Assembly (NCBI RefSeq): GCF_040126055.1
Contig: NZ_CP143541.1
Span: 2,170,001-2,234,000 of the forward strand
Reading direction: 5' to 3'
Source: Pseudalkalibacillus sp. SCS-8
GTDB lineage: Bacteria; Bacillota; Bacilli; Bacillales; Fictibacillaceae
DNA length: 64,000 bases
The notes beneath the pieces are model-generated. The model was not told the DNA's origin. It did no database searches and saw only the letters and a list, made by a program, of their open reading frames with translations. A program made the translations under genes and the position numbers. Positions 40,555-47,906 of this stretch are shown piece after piece (the stretch's first letter is position 1; the number at the start of each line of letters is the position of its first letter).

Positions 40555-41910
40555 ATGAGCACTGACATCATGATCTCAATATCAATCTTTCTTCTTGCGA
40601 CAATCCTCATTATGTGGAGGCCAAGGGGTATTAATGAAGCCTGGCCAGCAGCAATTGGAGCACTCATTATTTTATTCACAGGTGTTGTTTCCCTTGGAGA
40701 CACATTGGAAATCCTCAATAAAATAGGCGGTGCCTCCATTACCATCATTGCCACGATTGTCATGGCGGTTGTCCTTGAAAGCTTTGGATTCTTTCATTGG
40801 GCTGCTTCGAGATTAGCGACATTATCAAAAGGATCTGGTTATAGGTTATACTGGTACATCCAGCTTCTTTGCTTCTTAATGACCATTCTGTTTAATAATG
40901 ATGGAAGTATACTTATTACGACTCCGATCTTAATTCTACTACTTAAAAACCTCCAATTGAAAGCCCACCAGCAAATCCCTTACCTCTTATCAGGAGCGCT
41001 TATTGCAACAGCATCCAGTGCGCCCATCGGTGTAAGTAACATCGTCAACCTGATTGCATTGGATATTGTTCATATGACACTCTATATGCACACCGCTATG
41101 ATGTTCGTTCCAGCCATGGCAGGTTTATTATTCATGTCTTGGTTGATGTATGCCCTGGTAAAAAAGAAGCTACCGAAACATTTACCTGATACCAAGTATG
41201 ATATGGAACAGATTTTCTTCACAAGGAATTTCCACCCTTTGAAAGGTAAAATCACAATCGAAACCAAAAAACAACGGACACGATTCATGCTGAAGATCCT
41301 TCTCTTTGTTTTCGTTTTACGCTGTTCCTTATTTCTAGCCTCTTACTTCGGCATCCCAATTGAACTGGTTGCCGTAAACGGATCCCTTGTTCTATTAGGG
41401 TGGAGATGGTACCACCTACGCACACCTCCATTCGATCTATTGAAAAAGACGCCATGGCAAATTTTCATATTTGCTTTCTCGATGTATGTCATCATATTTG
41501 GATTGAAGAATTCAGGATTGATTGAATTTCTAGTAGAACTCAGCCAGCCGATTGTCCAACAAGGCCTCTTTGAAGCAAGTCTTTTGATGGGGTTATTAGT
41601 TTCCCTGCTTTCAAACCTATTCAACAACCATCCTGCATTACTAGTCGGTACAATCACATTGACTGAATTGAATCTCGATCCATTAACATTAAAAACCATG
41701 TATCTTGCAAGTATTATCGGTAGCGACATCGGATCCTTGTTATTGCCTATCGGGACACTCGCCTCGCTAATCTGGATGCACATTCTACGACAGAATGACA
41801 TCCAAGTGAAGTGGAAGGATTATTTGAGCGTATCCTTGGTGGTTATTCCACTCACCCTAGTTGTTACATTATTCTTGTTATACTATTGGGTCGTACTGAT
41901 TTTCAGTTAA
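40555..41910 (+). CDS. ArsB-like ion transporter superfamily membrane protein
   Basis: 451 residues, about eleven hydrophobic helices. The two half-sites of the ArsB/NhaD/citrate superfamily are visible: FNNDGSILITTPILILLL in the first half, and LSNLFNNHPALLVGTITL with GSDIGSLLLPIGTLASLIWMHIL in the second, resembling ArsB more than NhaD. ArsB itself exports arsenite, but no arsR or arsC gene is nearby, so another anion or a housekeeping role is equally possible. ATG after AAAGGACA. Monocistronic. Confidence 0.8.
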   Translation: MSTDIMISISIFLLATILIMWRPRGINEAWPAAIGALIILFTGVVSLGDTLEILNKIGGASITIIATIVMAVVLESFGFFHWAASRLATLSKGSGYRLYWYIQLLCFLMTILFNNDGSILITTPILILLLKNLQLKAHQQIPYLLSGALIATASSAPIGVSNIVNLIALDIVHMTLYMHTAMMFVPAMAGLLFMSWLMYALVKKKLPKHLPDTKYDMEQIFFTRNFHPLKGKITIETKKQRTRFMLKILLFVFVLRCSLFLASYFGIPIELVAVNGSLVLLGWRWYHLRTPPFDLLKKTPWQIFIFAFSMYVIIFGLKNSGLIEFLVELSQPIVQQGLFEASLLMGLLVSLLSNLFNNHPALLVGTITLTELNLDPLTLKTMYLASIIGSDIGSLLLPIGTLASLIWMHILRQNDIQVKWKDYLSVSLVVIPLTLVVTLFLLYYWVVLIFS

Positions 41911-41916
41911 ACAAAA

Positions 41917-41944
41917 AAACTCTGCTACGAAAATAGCAGAGTTT
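41917..41944. terminator. Terminator between the ArsB-like gene and tRNA-Arg
   Basis: AAACTCTGCTA (41917-41927) pairs with TAGCAGAGTTT (41934-41944). On the minus strand it ends in seven T, so it mainly terminates the tRNA transcript. Confidence 0.88.
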
Positions 41945-41959
41945 GAACTCGTATGTAGA

Positions 41960-42034
41960 TGGCGCGCCCACCAGGATTCGAACCCAGAATACGAGAGCCG
42001 AAATCTCGTGTGATATCCATTTCACTATGGACGC
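41960..42034 (-). tRNA. tRNA-Arg, anticodon UCG, CCA encoded
   Basis: Cloverleaf read on the minus strand: acceptor GCGTCCA/TGGGCGC, D stem GTGA/TCAC with GG then A20 in the loop (an arginine identity base), anticodon stem CGAGA/TCTCG with loop TTTCGGC (U33, anticodon TCG, G37), T arm with TTCGAAT, discriminator G and encoded CCA. C35 and A20 support arginine. TCG reads CGA/CGG. Lone gene with its own terminator. Confidence 0.93.
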
Positions 42035-42132
42035 AAACTGTAATATGTGGTGACAGGATTTTATTTTATAGCAATCTAAAAATATTGTCAAGAAAAGATA
42101 AGCTTTCTTAAAACAATCTTGCTTAAAAAAGT

Positions 42133-42168
42133 AAGACGCCATCATATCTGAAAGTTTGATGACGTCTT
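42133..42168. terminator. Hairpin between brxB and tRNA-Arg
   Basis: AAGACGCCATCA (42133-42144) pairs with TGATGACGTCTT (42157-42168), one mismatch, with T-runs on both sides. It terminates brxB on the minus strand. Confidence 0.75.
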
Positions 42169-42178
42169 TTTTGCAATT

Positions 42179-42610
42179 TTAGCAGTATTGCTTGAAAGCC
42201 TCTTGCAGCTTCTGAACGACTTCAATCGGTTCAGATCCTTCAATCTCATGACGTTCAACCATCGTCAACAGTTTTCCATCCTTAAGTAAAGCAAACGACG
42301 GAGAAGATGGTGGATAACCCGTAAAGTAAGAACGTGCTTTTTCTGTCGCTTCTTTATCCTGGCCAGCAAAGACCGTTACTGCATGATCTGGCTTTTCATC
42401 ACTTTTATGAAGTGCATAAGAAGCTGCAGGTCTAGCGATTCCGCCAGCACATCCACAAACGGAATTGACGAGCACCAAAGTCGTGCCTTCTTTCGCAAAT
42501 GCCGCCTCAACCTCTTCTGGTGTGGTCAATTCTTCAAAGCCTGCTTCTTTCGCTTCACTTCTGGCCGTTGCCACTACATCATTCATAAAGAAGTTAAAAT
42601 TCATATTCAT
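42179..42610 (-). CDS. brxB: Bacilliredoxin, BrxA/BrxB family (YqiW-like)
   Basis: 143 residues, thioredoxin-like fold. The redox centre is the CGC motif in [17 protein letters not shown] (about 48-64). [19 protein letters not shown] and RHEIEGSEP are typical of the family. Bacilliredoxins remove bacillithiol from S-bacillithiolated proteins after oxidative stress, so the organism probably makes bacillithiol. Position next to the bkd/spo0A region fits YqiW (BrxB) rather than YphP (BrxA). ATG after AAAGGGTG. Confidence 0.93.
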   Translation of the reverse strand: MNMNFNFFMNDVVATARSEAKEAGFEELTTPEEVEAAFAKEGTTLVLVNSVCGCAGGIARPAASYALHKSDEKPDHAVTVFAGQDKEATEKARSYFTGYPPSSPSFALLKDGKLLTMVERHEIEGSEPIEVVQKLQEAFKQYC

Positions 42611-42753
42611 TCTGTCACACCCTTTCCAATACCCTCATACCTTCATTTTATGCTGAATAGTGGTCCAAGCGCAAATATGACGTTTAAGGATAATTTAATC
42701 TTTCCAGATACAAAAAAAGAAGCAAGCACTAGGCTCACTTAAGAAAGGGGTTA

Positions 42754-42788
42754 GGGGGTATAGAGGTGTTGTAGTTTCTATATACCCC
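42754..42788. repeat. Inverted repeat between znuA-like gene and brxB
   Basis: GGGGTATA (42755-42762) and TATACCCC (42781-42788), perfect 8-base arms. It lies downstream of the zinc lipoprotein gene, without a T-run. It could be a weak terminator or an operator for brxB. Confidence 0.35.
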
Positions 42789-42827
42789 GCTGAAAAAAAT
42801 TAAAACCTTTTTTTGAAAAATTTCCGT

Positions 42828-43805
42828 TTAATTTAAAGCGGTTTTCAACGTATCGAGGTTATCATACATGATGTTGAGATAATCCTCTTTGTTCTGGACC
42901 TGTTCTTCCGTTAAGGATTCCAAATTGCTCAAATACAACTTCTCCGCTTTGACTTCCCTTTGAATCATTTCAGCGACATCTGATGTATAGTTCTTTTCAA
43001 AGATGATATACTTCACTTCATTTTCTCTCGCATAATCAATGATCGCTTGTATCTCTTTTTGAGAAGGTTCATGTGATGGTGATAATCCTGCAATGGAAAT
43101 TTGTTTAAGGCCATATCTCTCCCACTTCCCATAGGCACTGTGAGCTACGATAAACTCTTTCCGCTTTGCATTTTCAACGAGTTCTTTAAAGTCACGATCC
43201 AAGTCGCTTAAATCCTTTTTCAATTGTTGGAAATTGGCTTCAAATTCATCTTTTTTCTCTGGGTGAAGAGCAATCATTTCCTTCTTGATCGTTTCGGCCA
43301 TTTGAATCGCCTGGACCGGGTCTAACCAAAAGTGAGGATCGACGTCACCATGTCCGTGAGCCTCTTCATGTCCATGCTCATCTTCCTCATGATTCCCATC
43401 TTCATGATTCTCTTCTTCATGATTCTCTTCTTCATGTCCACTGCTCTGTATGTCTCTTGATGCGTTGACAAAAACGACATCCTGCTTTTTCAACGATTCT
43501 TTCGCTTTTTCGACGAAACCTTCAAATCCAGCCCCATTATAAATAAGCATGTCAGATTCCGCTACCTTCACCAGTTCCCTTGTTGTCGGTTCGTACGTAT
43601 GACCATCTGCTCCTGGAGGGATGATCGACTTCACGTCAACGTTATGCTGGCCGATCCGTTCAGCAAAATATTGAAGCGGATATATGGACGTATAGATCGT
43701 CAATCCTTCATCTTTTCCATCGGATTTGTCAGTATCATCAGGACTACATCCTGCAATCAACATTGAGAATAGAAATAAAACTGTAATTAACTTTGAAAAT
43801 CTCAA
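42828..43805 (-). CDS. znuA: Zinc ABC transporter substrate-binding lipoprotein (ZnuA/AdcA-like)
   Basis: 325 residues from a TTG start; the apparent earlier start overlaps the AAAGGGG ribosome binding site. Lipoprotein signal with lipobox LIAGC (Cys at about 20). Cluster A-I fold: GADGHTYEPTTRELVKV supplies a zinc His, then a His/Glu-rich flexible loop (about 120-150, repeats of HEEENHEE) that collects metal, VDPHFWLDP with a second His, VAHSAYGKW with a third, and FEKNYTSDVAEMI. It captures extracellular Zn(II). No permease or ATPase gene adjoins it, so it must serve a transporter encoded elsewhere. A Zur box lies in its promoter. Confidence 0.92.
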   Translation of the reverse strand: MRFSKLITVLFLFSMLIAGCSPDDTDKSDGKDEGLTIYTSIYPLQYFAERIGQHNVDVKSIIPPGADGHTYEPTTRELVKVAESDMLIYNGAGFEGFVEKAKESLKKQDVVFVNASRDIQSSGHEEENHEEENHEDGNHEEDEHGHEEAHGHGDVDPHFWLDPVQAIQMAETIKKEMIALHPEKKDEFEANFQQLKKDLSDLDRDFKELVENAKRKEFIVAHSAYGKWERYGLKQISIAGLSPSHEPSQKEIQAIIDYARENEVKYIIFEKNYTSDVAEMIQREVKAEKLYLSNLESLTEEQVQNKEDYLNIMYDNLDTLKTALN

Positions 43806-43855
43806 TGAATGTTCCCCTTTCAATTCACATTACTTAATAAATAAAAGCATTTTCT

Positions 43856-43883
43856 ATTATATCGTAATCATTACGATTTTCAA
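43856..43883 (-). promoter_or_regulatory. znuA promoter
   Basis: -35 TTGAAA (43878-43883), 16-base spacer, perfect -10 TATAAT (43856-43861). The spacer is filled by the Zur palindrome. Confidence 0.8.
43861..43877. promoter_or_regulatory. Zur box
   Basis: ATCGTAATCATTACGAT, a perfect 17-bp palindrome matching the Bacillus Zur core TCGTAAT-N-ATTACGA. It sits between -35 and -10, so zinc-loaded Zur would block polymerase. Confidence 0.9.
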
Positions 43884-43920
43884 GCCGTAGACATGCTGAT
43901 TTTTACACAATCTGAAAAAT

Positions 43921-43956
43921 AAAACAGGATGACCATTTAAACTGGTCATCCTGTTA
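43921..43956 (-). terminator. Terminator of the VOC gene
   Basis: AACAGGATGACCA pairs perfectly with TGGTCATCCTGTT, T-rich on the minus strand, ten bases after the stop codon. Confidence 0.88.
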
Positions 43957-43964
43957 TTGTGCCA

Positions 43965-44459
43965 TTAGTATGCGCCTTCTGAATACGTCAATTCATAGCT
44001 GTGTGTATAGATCTCAAATATGTTCCCGAATGGATCCTCGACGTAAACCATCTTATACGGCTTTTCACCTGGGTAGTATTCTCGTATCGGCATCCGTTGT
44101 TTTCCACCATACTCCTTGATCTTTTCTACAATTCCTTCAATATCAGGATCCTGGATACAGAAATGGAACAATCCTGTTTTCCAGTATTCAAAGTTGTTTT
44201 CTGGATCCTCGTTGTGTGGGAACTCGAATAGTTCAACCCCGATCTTGTCTCCTGTCGCTAAATGGGCGATTCGGAATTTCTCCCAATCATTCCCGAACAC
44301 ATCGCGACACATTTGTCCGATCGGCGTATCATCGTTATGAACCTCAGCTGGTTCCATAATGACATACCAACCAAAGACTTCTGTGTAGAATTTGACTGCC
44401 TCTTCAAGGTTAGGCACGGATAAACCGATATGTGAAAATGTTCTTGGGTACGGATACAT
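43965..44459 (-). CDS. VOC family (glyoxalase/bleomycin resistance-like) protein
   Basis: 164 residues from the ATG with CAGGAGGG upstream. Two beta-alpha-beta-beta-beta modules: FSHIGLSVPNLEEAVKFYTEVFGW (metal His), then LFHFCIQDPDIEGIVEKIKEYGG (second His) and MVYVEDPFGNIFEIY (metal Glu). This is the classical metal-binding layout of glyoxalase and ring-cleavage-like enzymes. The function is unknown. It is divergent from an HxlR regulator, a pairing usual for electrophile- or aldehyde-responsive enzymes, which is its most likely context. Confidence 0.85.
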   Translation of the reverse strand: MYPYPRTFSHIGLSVPNLEEAVKFYTEVFGWYVIMEPAEVHNDDTPIGQMCRDVFGNDWEKFRIAHLATGDKIGVELFEFPHNEDPENNFEYWKTGLFHFCIQDPDIEGIVEKIKEYGGKQRMPIREYYPGEKPYKMVYVEDPFGNIFEIYTHSYELTYSEGAY

Positions 44460-44545
44460 ATGAATTCCCTCCTGTTTATCTTTTGACAATGATTATTATA
44501 AATCAGTAAGATTCATTTATGTAAGAATGCACTTTTTTGTGAGAA

Positions 44546-44563
44546 ACTAACCTTTAGGTAAGT
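44546..44563. promoter_or_regulatory. Probable HxlR operator
   Basis: ACTAACCTTTAGGTAAGT, an 18-bp palindrome with one mismatch pair, just before the HxlR ribosome binding site and upstream of the divergent VOC gene. A TTGACA at 44483-44488 with a weak -10 (TAAGAT) could drive hxlR. Confidence 0.55.
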
Positions 44564-44580
44564 AAGGAGTTGAAAATAAA

Positions 44581-44925
44581 TTGACAGATACAATTCAAGT
44601 CGATGATGAAGGAAAATTGAAATGTGCGATTGAATATACCTTGAAAAAGATTGGTGGCAAATGGAAGACGGTCATTTTATGGCACTTAAGTATGGATGGC
44701 ACTTACCGATACAATGAATTGAGACGGCTTCTACCTGGTGTGACCCATAAAGTGTTGACCCAACAGCTGAAAGAATTGGAAGAGGATGCGTTCATCTCTC
44801 GAAAACAATTTGATGAAATCCCGCCAAGAGTCGAGTACTCGATAACAGAAAGGGGTTTGACCCTTATGCCCATATTGAAAGAAATGCATAAATGGGGTAC
44901 TGAAAATGGTGAAGACTTTTGTTAA
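44581..44925 (+). CDS. HxlR-family transcriptional regulator
   Basis: 114 residues from a TTG with AAGGAGTTG eight bases upstream. The HxlR core is LKCAIEYTLKKIGGKWKTVILWHL, with a Cys at residue 15 in the position used as the redox sensor in HypR/YodB-type relatives. Then YRYNELRRLLPGVTHKVLTQQLKELEEDAFI (recognition helix) and the wing RVEYSITERG. It probably senses electrophiles or quinones and controls itself and the divergent VOC gene, through the palindrome before it. Confidence 0.9.
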   Translation: MTDTIQVDDEGKLKCAIEYTLKKIGGKWKTVILWHLSMDGTYRYNELRRLLPGVTHKVLTQQLKELEEDAFISRKQFDEIPPRVEYSITERGLTLMPILKEMHKWGTENGEDFC

Positions 44926-44955
44926 AGATGAACAAACATGTTCATCTTTTTGTTT
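44923..44955 (+). terminator. Terminator of hxlR
   Basis: AAAGATGAACA pairs with TGTTCATCTTT, loop AACA, followed by TTTG. It begins at the hxlR stop codon. Confidence 0.82.
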
Positions 44956-45011
44956 ACATTTGAAAGACTTCAGATTACGCTTAAACTAACGAACCTAAAG
45001 GAGTGTATGTA

Positions 45012-45335
45012 GTGGAAAGTTCAAGTTTTGCGATTGCACTTTATCAACCAAAAGAGGGGAAAAAAGACGAATTGCTGAAAATCATTGAAGACCACACCCC
45101 ACTGCTACGACGCGAGGGACTAATTACGGAATTCGAGCCAGTTCTTCTTAAGAGTGAAAATGGTACATATTTAGAGCTCTTCCAATGGAAGTCGATTGCA
45201 GCTAAAGACGCAGCCCATCAATCTGAACAAGTAATGACACTTTGGGAAAAAATGATGGAAGTTGCTGACATGAAGCAATTATCTTCTTTATCGGAGGCAG
45301 ATCAATTGTTCCCGAATTTCGAACGATTAAAATAA
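45012..45335 (+). CDS. Antibiotic biosynthesis monooxygenase (ABM)-like dimeric alpha-beta barrel protein
   Basis: 107 residues, GTG start with AAAGGAG eight bases upstream. The alternating hydrophobic strand FAIALYQPKEGKKDELLKIIEDHTPLLRREGLI and the later TYLELFQWKSIAAKDAAHQSEQV match the ferredoxin-like fold of the ABM/YczJ group. Members are cofactor-free monooxygenases or small-ligand binders. It has no visible partner beyond the HxlR gene upstream. Function unknown. Confidence 0.7.
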   Translation: MESSSFAIALYQPKEGKKDELLKIIEDHTPLLRREGLITEFEPVLLKSENGTYLELFQWKSIAAKDAAHQSEQVMTLWEKMMEVADMKQLSSLSEADQLFPNFERLK

Positions 45336-45340
45336 GCATG

Positions 45341-45372
45341 AAAAGGATGAGTGGAATACACTCATCCTCTTT
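45341..45372. terminator. Terminator between the ABM-like and SRPBCC genes
   Basis: AGGATGAGTG (45344-45353) pairs with CACTCATCCT (45359-45368), with short T and A tracts outside. It can serve both convergent genes. Confidence 0.8.
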
Positions 45373-45392
45373 GTTCATTCATTAAAGATTCC

Positions 45393-45863
45393 TTACCTTA
45401 CGTTGGATTGCTTTTCTTTTAGTGCCTCTTCCTCTACGCGGTCCATAAAATCATCCACGACTTTCTGGTTGTTCTTCTTACCGCCTAGCTTCAATAAGGT
45501 TTTCCCTAAAAAGTTCAACCCTCTATTTTGTCCTTTGTAAATGAAGCGGGTTTCATCCTCACCCTCTTTAATAAGTGTGAAGGATGCTTCAACTTCGAAC
45601 GCTTTCGCCAGGGTGAACCCGATCTTGTTATGTTTCTTATCAGGTGTGTTTTCATACTCAAGGTCTTCTACGATATAGGTTTCGATCCGTTTTCCTTCCT
45701 TATATTTTTGTTGATAGGTTGTTCCAACAACGCCTTCTTTCTTCTCCAGCACTTTCGTTTCTACAACATTCGGCATGATCCGGCTCAAGTTATCAATTTC
45801 AAACAGCTCCCAAATCACTTCAATGTTTACAGGTATCACTCTTTCTTCGTGCCAACTAAGCAT
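45393..45863 (-). CDS. SRPBCC (START-like) family protein
   Basis: 156 residues; the ATG is placed nine bases after AAAGGAG. The helix-grip start WHEERVIPVNIEVIWELFEIDNLSRIMPNVV and the long C-terminal helix VVDDFMDRVEEEALKEKQ are typical of polyketide-cyclase/START-like ligand carriers. Such proteins bind hydrophobic molecules. Its start overlaps the MerR gene by eight bases, so it is the likely target of that regulator. Function unknown. Confidence 0.78.
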   Translation of the reverse strand: MLSWHEERVIPVNIEVIWELFEIDNLSRIMPNVVETKVLEKKEGVVGTTYQQKYKEGKRIETYIVEDLEYENTPDKKHNKIGFTLAKAFEVEASFTLIKEGEDETRFIYKGQNRGLNFLGKTLLKLGGKKNNQKVVDDFMDRVEEEALKEKQSNVR

Positions 45864-46206
45864 TTTCCTCATCTCCTTTATTTAACTCAAAGAAATCGTC
45901 CATCTCGTCAATGATCGATTGTAATCGTTGGATTTCTTCCACTAAGTTTTGCCTCTTCATTCGTATTAACCGTTCAAGATTCTCAAACGATTCATCATTC
46001 ACAACTTCCAGCATTTCTTGAATCGTGAAATTGAATTTCCTTAAGTAAACTAACAGTCTTCCTACCAAATAAGATCCATTATCATAATAGCGGTAATGAT
46101 TACGCGGATCGATATAAACAGGTTCAAGAAGCTTGATTTCAGCGTAATACCGTAACGTCTCCTTACTCAAACCCGTCATTCTCGAAAACTCACTAATCTT
46201 GTACAT
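45856..46206 (-). CDS. MerR-family transcriptional regulator
   Basis: 116 residues from the ATG preceded by AGAGGTGG. N-terminal MerR HTH: MYKISEFSRMTGLSKETLRYYAEIKLLEPV, wing NHYRYYDNGSYLV, then a coiled-coil dimer helix (about 70-110: LERLIRMKRQNLVEEIQRLQSIIDEM). There is no long effector domain, like the small CueR/TipA-core type, and no Cys pair for metal binding. It precedes and overlaps the SRPBCC gene; the stretched-spacer promoter upstream is its probable site. Confidence 0.92.
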   Translation of the reverse strand: MYKISEFSRMTGLSKETLRYYAEIKLLEPVYIDPRNHYRYYDNGSYLVGRLLVYLRKFNFTIQEMLEVVNDESFENLERLIRMKRQNLVEEIQRLQSIIDEMDDFFELNKGDEENA

Positions 46207-46224
46207 GATTGCCACCTCTAATTC

Positions 46225-46260
46225 ATCATAAACGATGTGGTGCACCCCATGGTCAACCAC
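46225..46260 (-). promoter_or_regulatory. MerR-type promoter with stretched spacer and dyad
   Basis: Minus strand -35 TTGACC (46251-46256), a 20-base spacer and -10 TATGAT (46225-46230). The dyad GTGGTTGACC-ATGG-GGTGCACCAC (46237-46260, 8 of 10 paired) overlaps the -35 and spacer. A spacer of 19-20 bases is the hallmark of promoters that MerR proteins untwist. Confidence 0.75.
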
Positions 46261-46278
46261 TTTTGTCCTTTTAAAAAA

Positions 46279-46367
46279 GCTCTGTTAAAGACTGTTGTTG
46301 ATGTTGAAAAGCTTCAAGCGGACGCTTGTAATTTCTATAGAATATCAACAATAAAAGCTAACAGAGC
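46279..46367 (-). repeat. Fold-back element acting as terminator, containing a truncated dispersed-repeat fragment
   Basis: Outer arms GCTCTGTTA (46279-46287) and TAACAGAGC (46359-46367) are perfect. Inner arms GTTGTTGAT and ATCAACAAT also pair. The left part (46281-46326) resembles the start of the element at 23027, sharing GTTGTTGA, GAAAAGCT and GCGGACGCTT. On the minus strand the last arm is followed by TTTTTT, so it can terminate the GNAT gene 12 bases away. Confidence 0.7.
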
Positions 46368-46378
46368 ATTCAGTAGGA

Positions 46379-47278
46379 TCAACCGTGACTCTCCACTCTA
46401 CCCAATTCAAGCTGATAGGCCACAAGCCGATGCTCTTCAGTAAAGCCTGATTGTATATATAGATTATAGGCTTTTTCATTTCGGGTTCCGACACATAAGA
46501 TGATTTCATCGATCTCTGGAAAACTGAACATGAAGGATAGACTTTTCCGCATCAAGCTCCGACCAAGCCCTCTCTTTCGATAAGAAGGTGAAACCCCAAT
46601 AAAGTGGATATCACCTGCCGCAAAGGAAGGTGTAGCTTCACAATAGACATATCCTAGCACCTTGCCTTGTTCAACGGCAATGAATACTTTTTTTTCATCA
46701 TCAATCCGTTCAATGATCTCTTGGCTTGAGTAGTATGTATCCTTGAAGGTTTCATCATGCAGAGAGCTGAAATCCTCGAAATAGTCATCAGTCAGTTCAA
46801 TGATCTCTTGATTAGTTTGCTGCATTGGGAGCATGGTATCACGCGTTACCTTCAGAATGGCGTGAGTGTGTTTCTTGGCCGCATCGAGTCCTTTCATAAA
46901 TGTGTGCGCCCTTTTATTCTTGACGTTATAAAATCCATGAAGTCTTTTCAAGGAGATTGGACTATTCCTTTTTAGATGTCGCAACATTTCGCTCGCAACG
47001 TCAATCCAATTTTCATGTACAATGAAAGGCCCCCATAATTCCCCTTCAAGCGTTTTTTCATCGATATCAATTCCTAACACACCAATCATCCTATCATTTT
47101 CATAAGCAGCTACCATGGATTGTTCCAGTGGAAAATCTGAAAAATCGTTGAAAAGTGCATGGAGAATTTCGTTTGGCTGATCACCACAATAGCCAACGTG
47201 GTGTTCAGGTTGTTTGTTTAATCTTGCAATGAATTGAGAAACCGTTTCTAAATCCAGCTCTGTACTGAAATTTATCAT
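46379..47278 (-). CDS. GNAT family N-acetyltransferase
   Basis: 299 residues from the ATG with GAGGTTAGG upstream. The C-terminal GNAT domain is complete, with FIGVSPSYRKRGLGRSLMRKSL (acetyl-CoA loop) and VGTRNEKAYNLYIQSGF. The N-terminal ~150 residues look like a second, degenerate GNAT domain (VAAYENDRMIGVLGIDI, RLHGFYNVKNKRAHTFM). The substrate is unknown. Monocistronic, transcribed toward the fold-back element. Confidence 0.85.
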   Translation of the reverse strand: MINFSTELDLETVSQFIARLNKQPEHHVGYCGDQPNEILHALFNDFSDFPLEQSMVAAYENDRMIGVLGIDIDEKTLEGELWGPFIVHENWIDVASEMLRHLKRNSPISLKRLHGFYNVKNKRAHTFMKGLDAAKKHTHAILKVTRDTMLPMQQTNQEIIELTDDYFEDFSSLHDETFKDTYYSSQEIIERIDDEKKVFIAVEQGKVLGYVYCEATPSFAAGDIHFIGVSPSYRKRGLGRSLMRKSLSFMFSFPEIDEIILCVGTRNEKAYNLYIQSGFTEEHRLVAYQLELGRVESHG

Positions 47279-47486
47279 ACACCTAACCTCATCGTTTTGG
47301 GACATCATACATTCTGCTTAATCAATTTCTAGATTTTCATTAACTTTCCTTCTCCCATTTTTCATTAGAACTCAAAAAGACAGGAGGTGGGTAAACGTAC
47401 AAACTTTAGGTTAACTAGGTACTTCACCATCCATCCTAAAGAGAACGTTAATAAACTATATAAATCAAAGAAATGGGGGTGGGGTT

Positions 47487-47831
47487 ATGAGTTTATTCTC
47501 AGATGATAACTGGGGTTGTAAAAAATCCAAGAAAAAGAAATGTGATTCTTTTGGATGTGCGCTCGTAAAGCAATTGAATGTAGGTGATCGTGTCCGAATC
47601 ACATTCGGTGACGACTACTTCCTGATTACGACGACAGATCCAACATCAACTGCAGCAGTATTGAAATTCATGTGCTTCGATGAAGAGTTGTGCGCTGCAA
47701 CGTTTGTGAGTGAAGATCCAAATCGTTCTCAAAATTTAGACCTTCCAGTTACAGTTGATTGCAGAAAAATCGTCGGAATCCAGTATTGGGGCAATCGAGA
47801 TCAACGCGGTGGTTCAGGAGCAGCTGAATAA
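47487..47831 (+). CDS. Protein of unknown function with Cys-rich basic N-terminus
   Basis: 114 residues; GGGGGTGGGG precedes the ATG. It begins with a basic Cys/Lys patch (GCKKSKKKKCDSFGCALV) and continues as a beta-rich domain (VGDRVRITFGDDYFLITTTD, KFMCFDEELCAATFV, LPVTVDCRKIVGIQYWG). Six Cys residues in a small cytosolic-looking protein suggest disulfide crosslinking, as in spore coat or exosporium proteins, but this is a guess. I do not recognise the family. It ends 75 bases before the HipA-like gene and may be co-transcribed. Confidence 0.6.
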   Translation: MSLFSDDNWGCKKSKKKKCDSFGCALVKQLNVGDRVRITFGDDYFLITTTDPTSTAAVLKFMCFDEELCAATFVSEDPNRSQNLDLPVTVDCRKIVGIQYWGNRDQRGGSGAAE

Positions 47832-47906
47832 ATGTTTAAAAAAGGGGAGCCAGAATATTTGGATCTCCTTGTTTTATGAAGTTATTAGGCGTAAGGGGGA
47901 CATCGG

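Noticed and set aside
40555..41910. Arsenic resistance operon
   Set aside because: The transporter is ArsB-like, but there is no arsR, arsC or arsenite-responsive element nearby, so arsenite export cannot be claimed.
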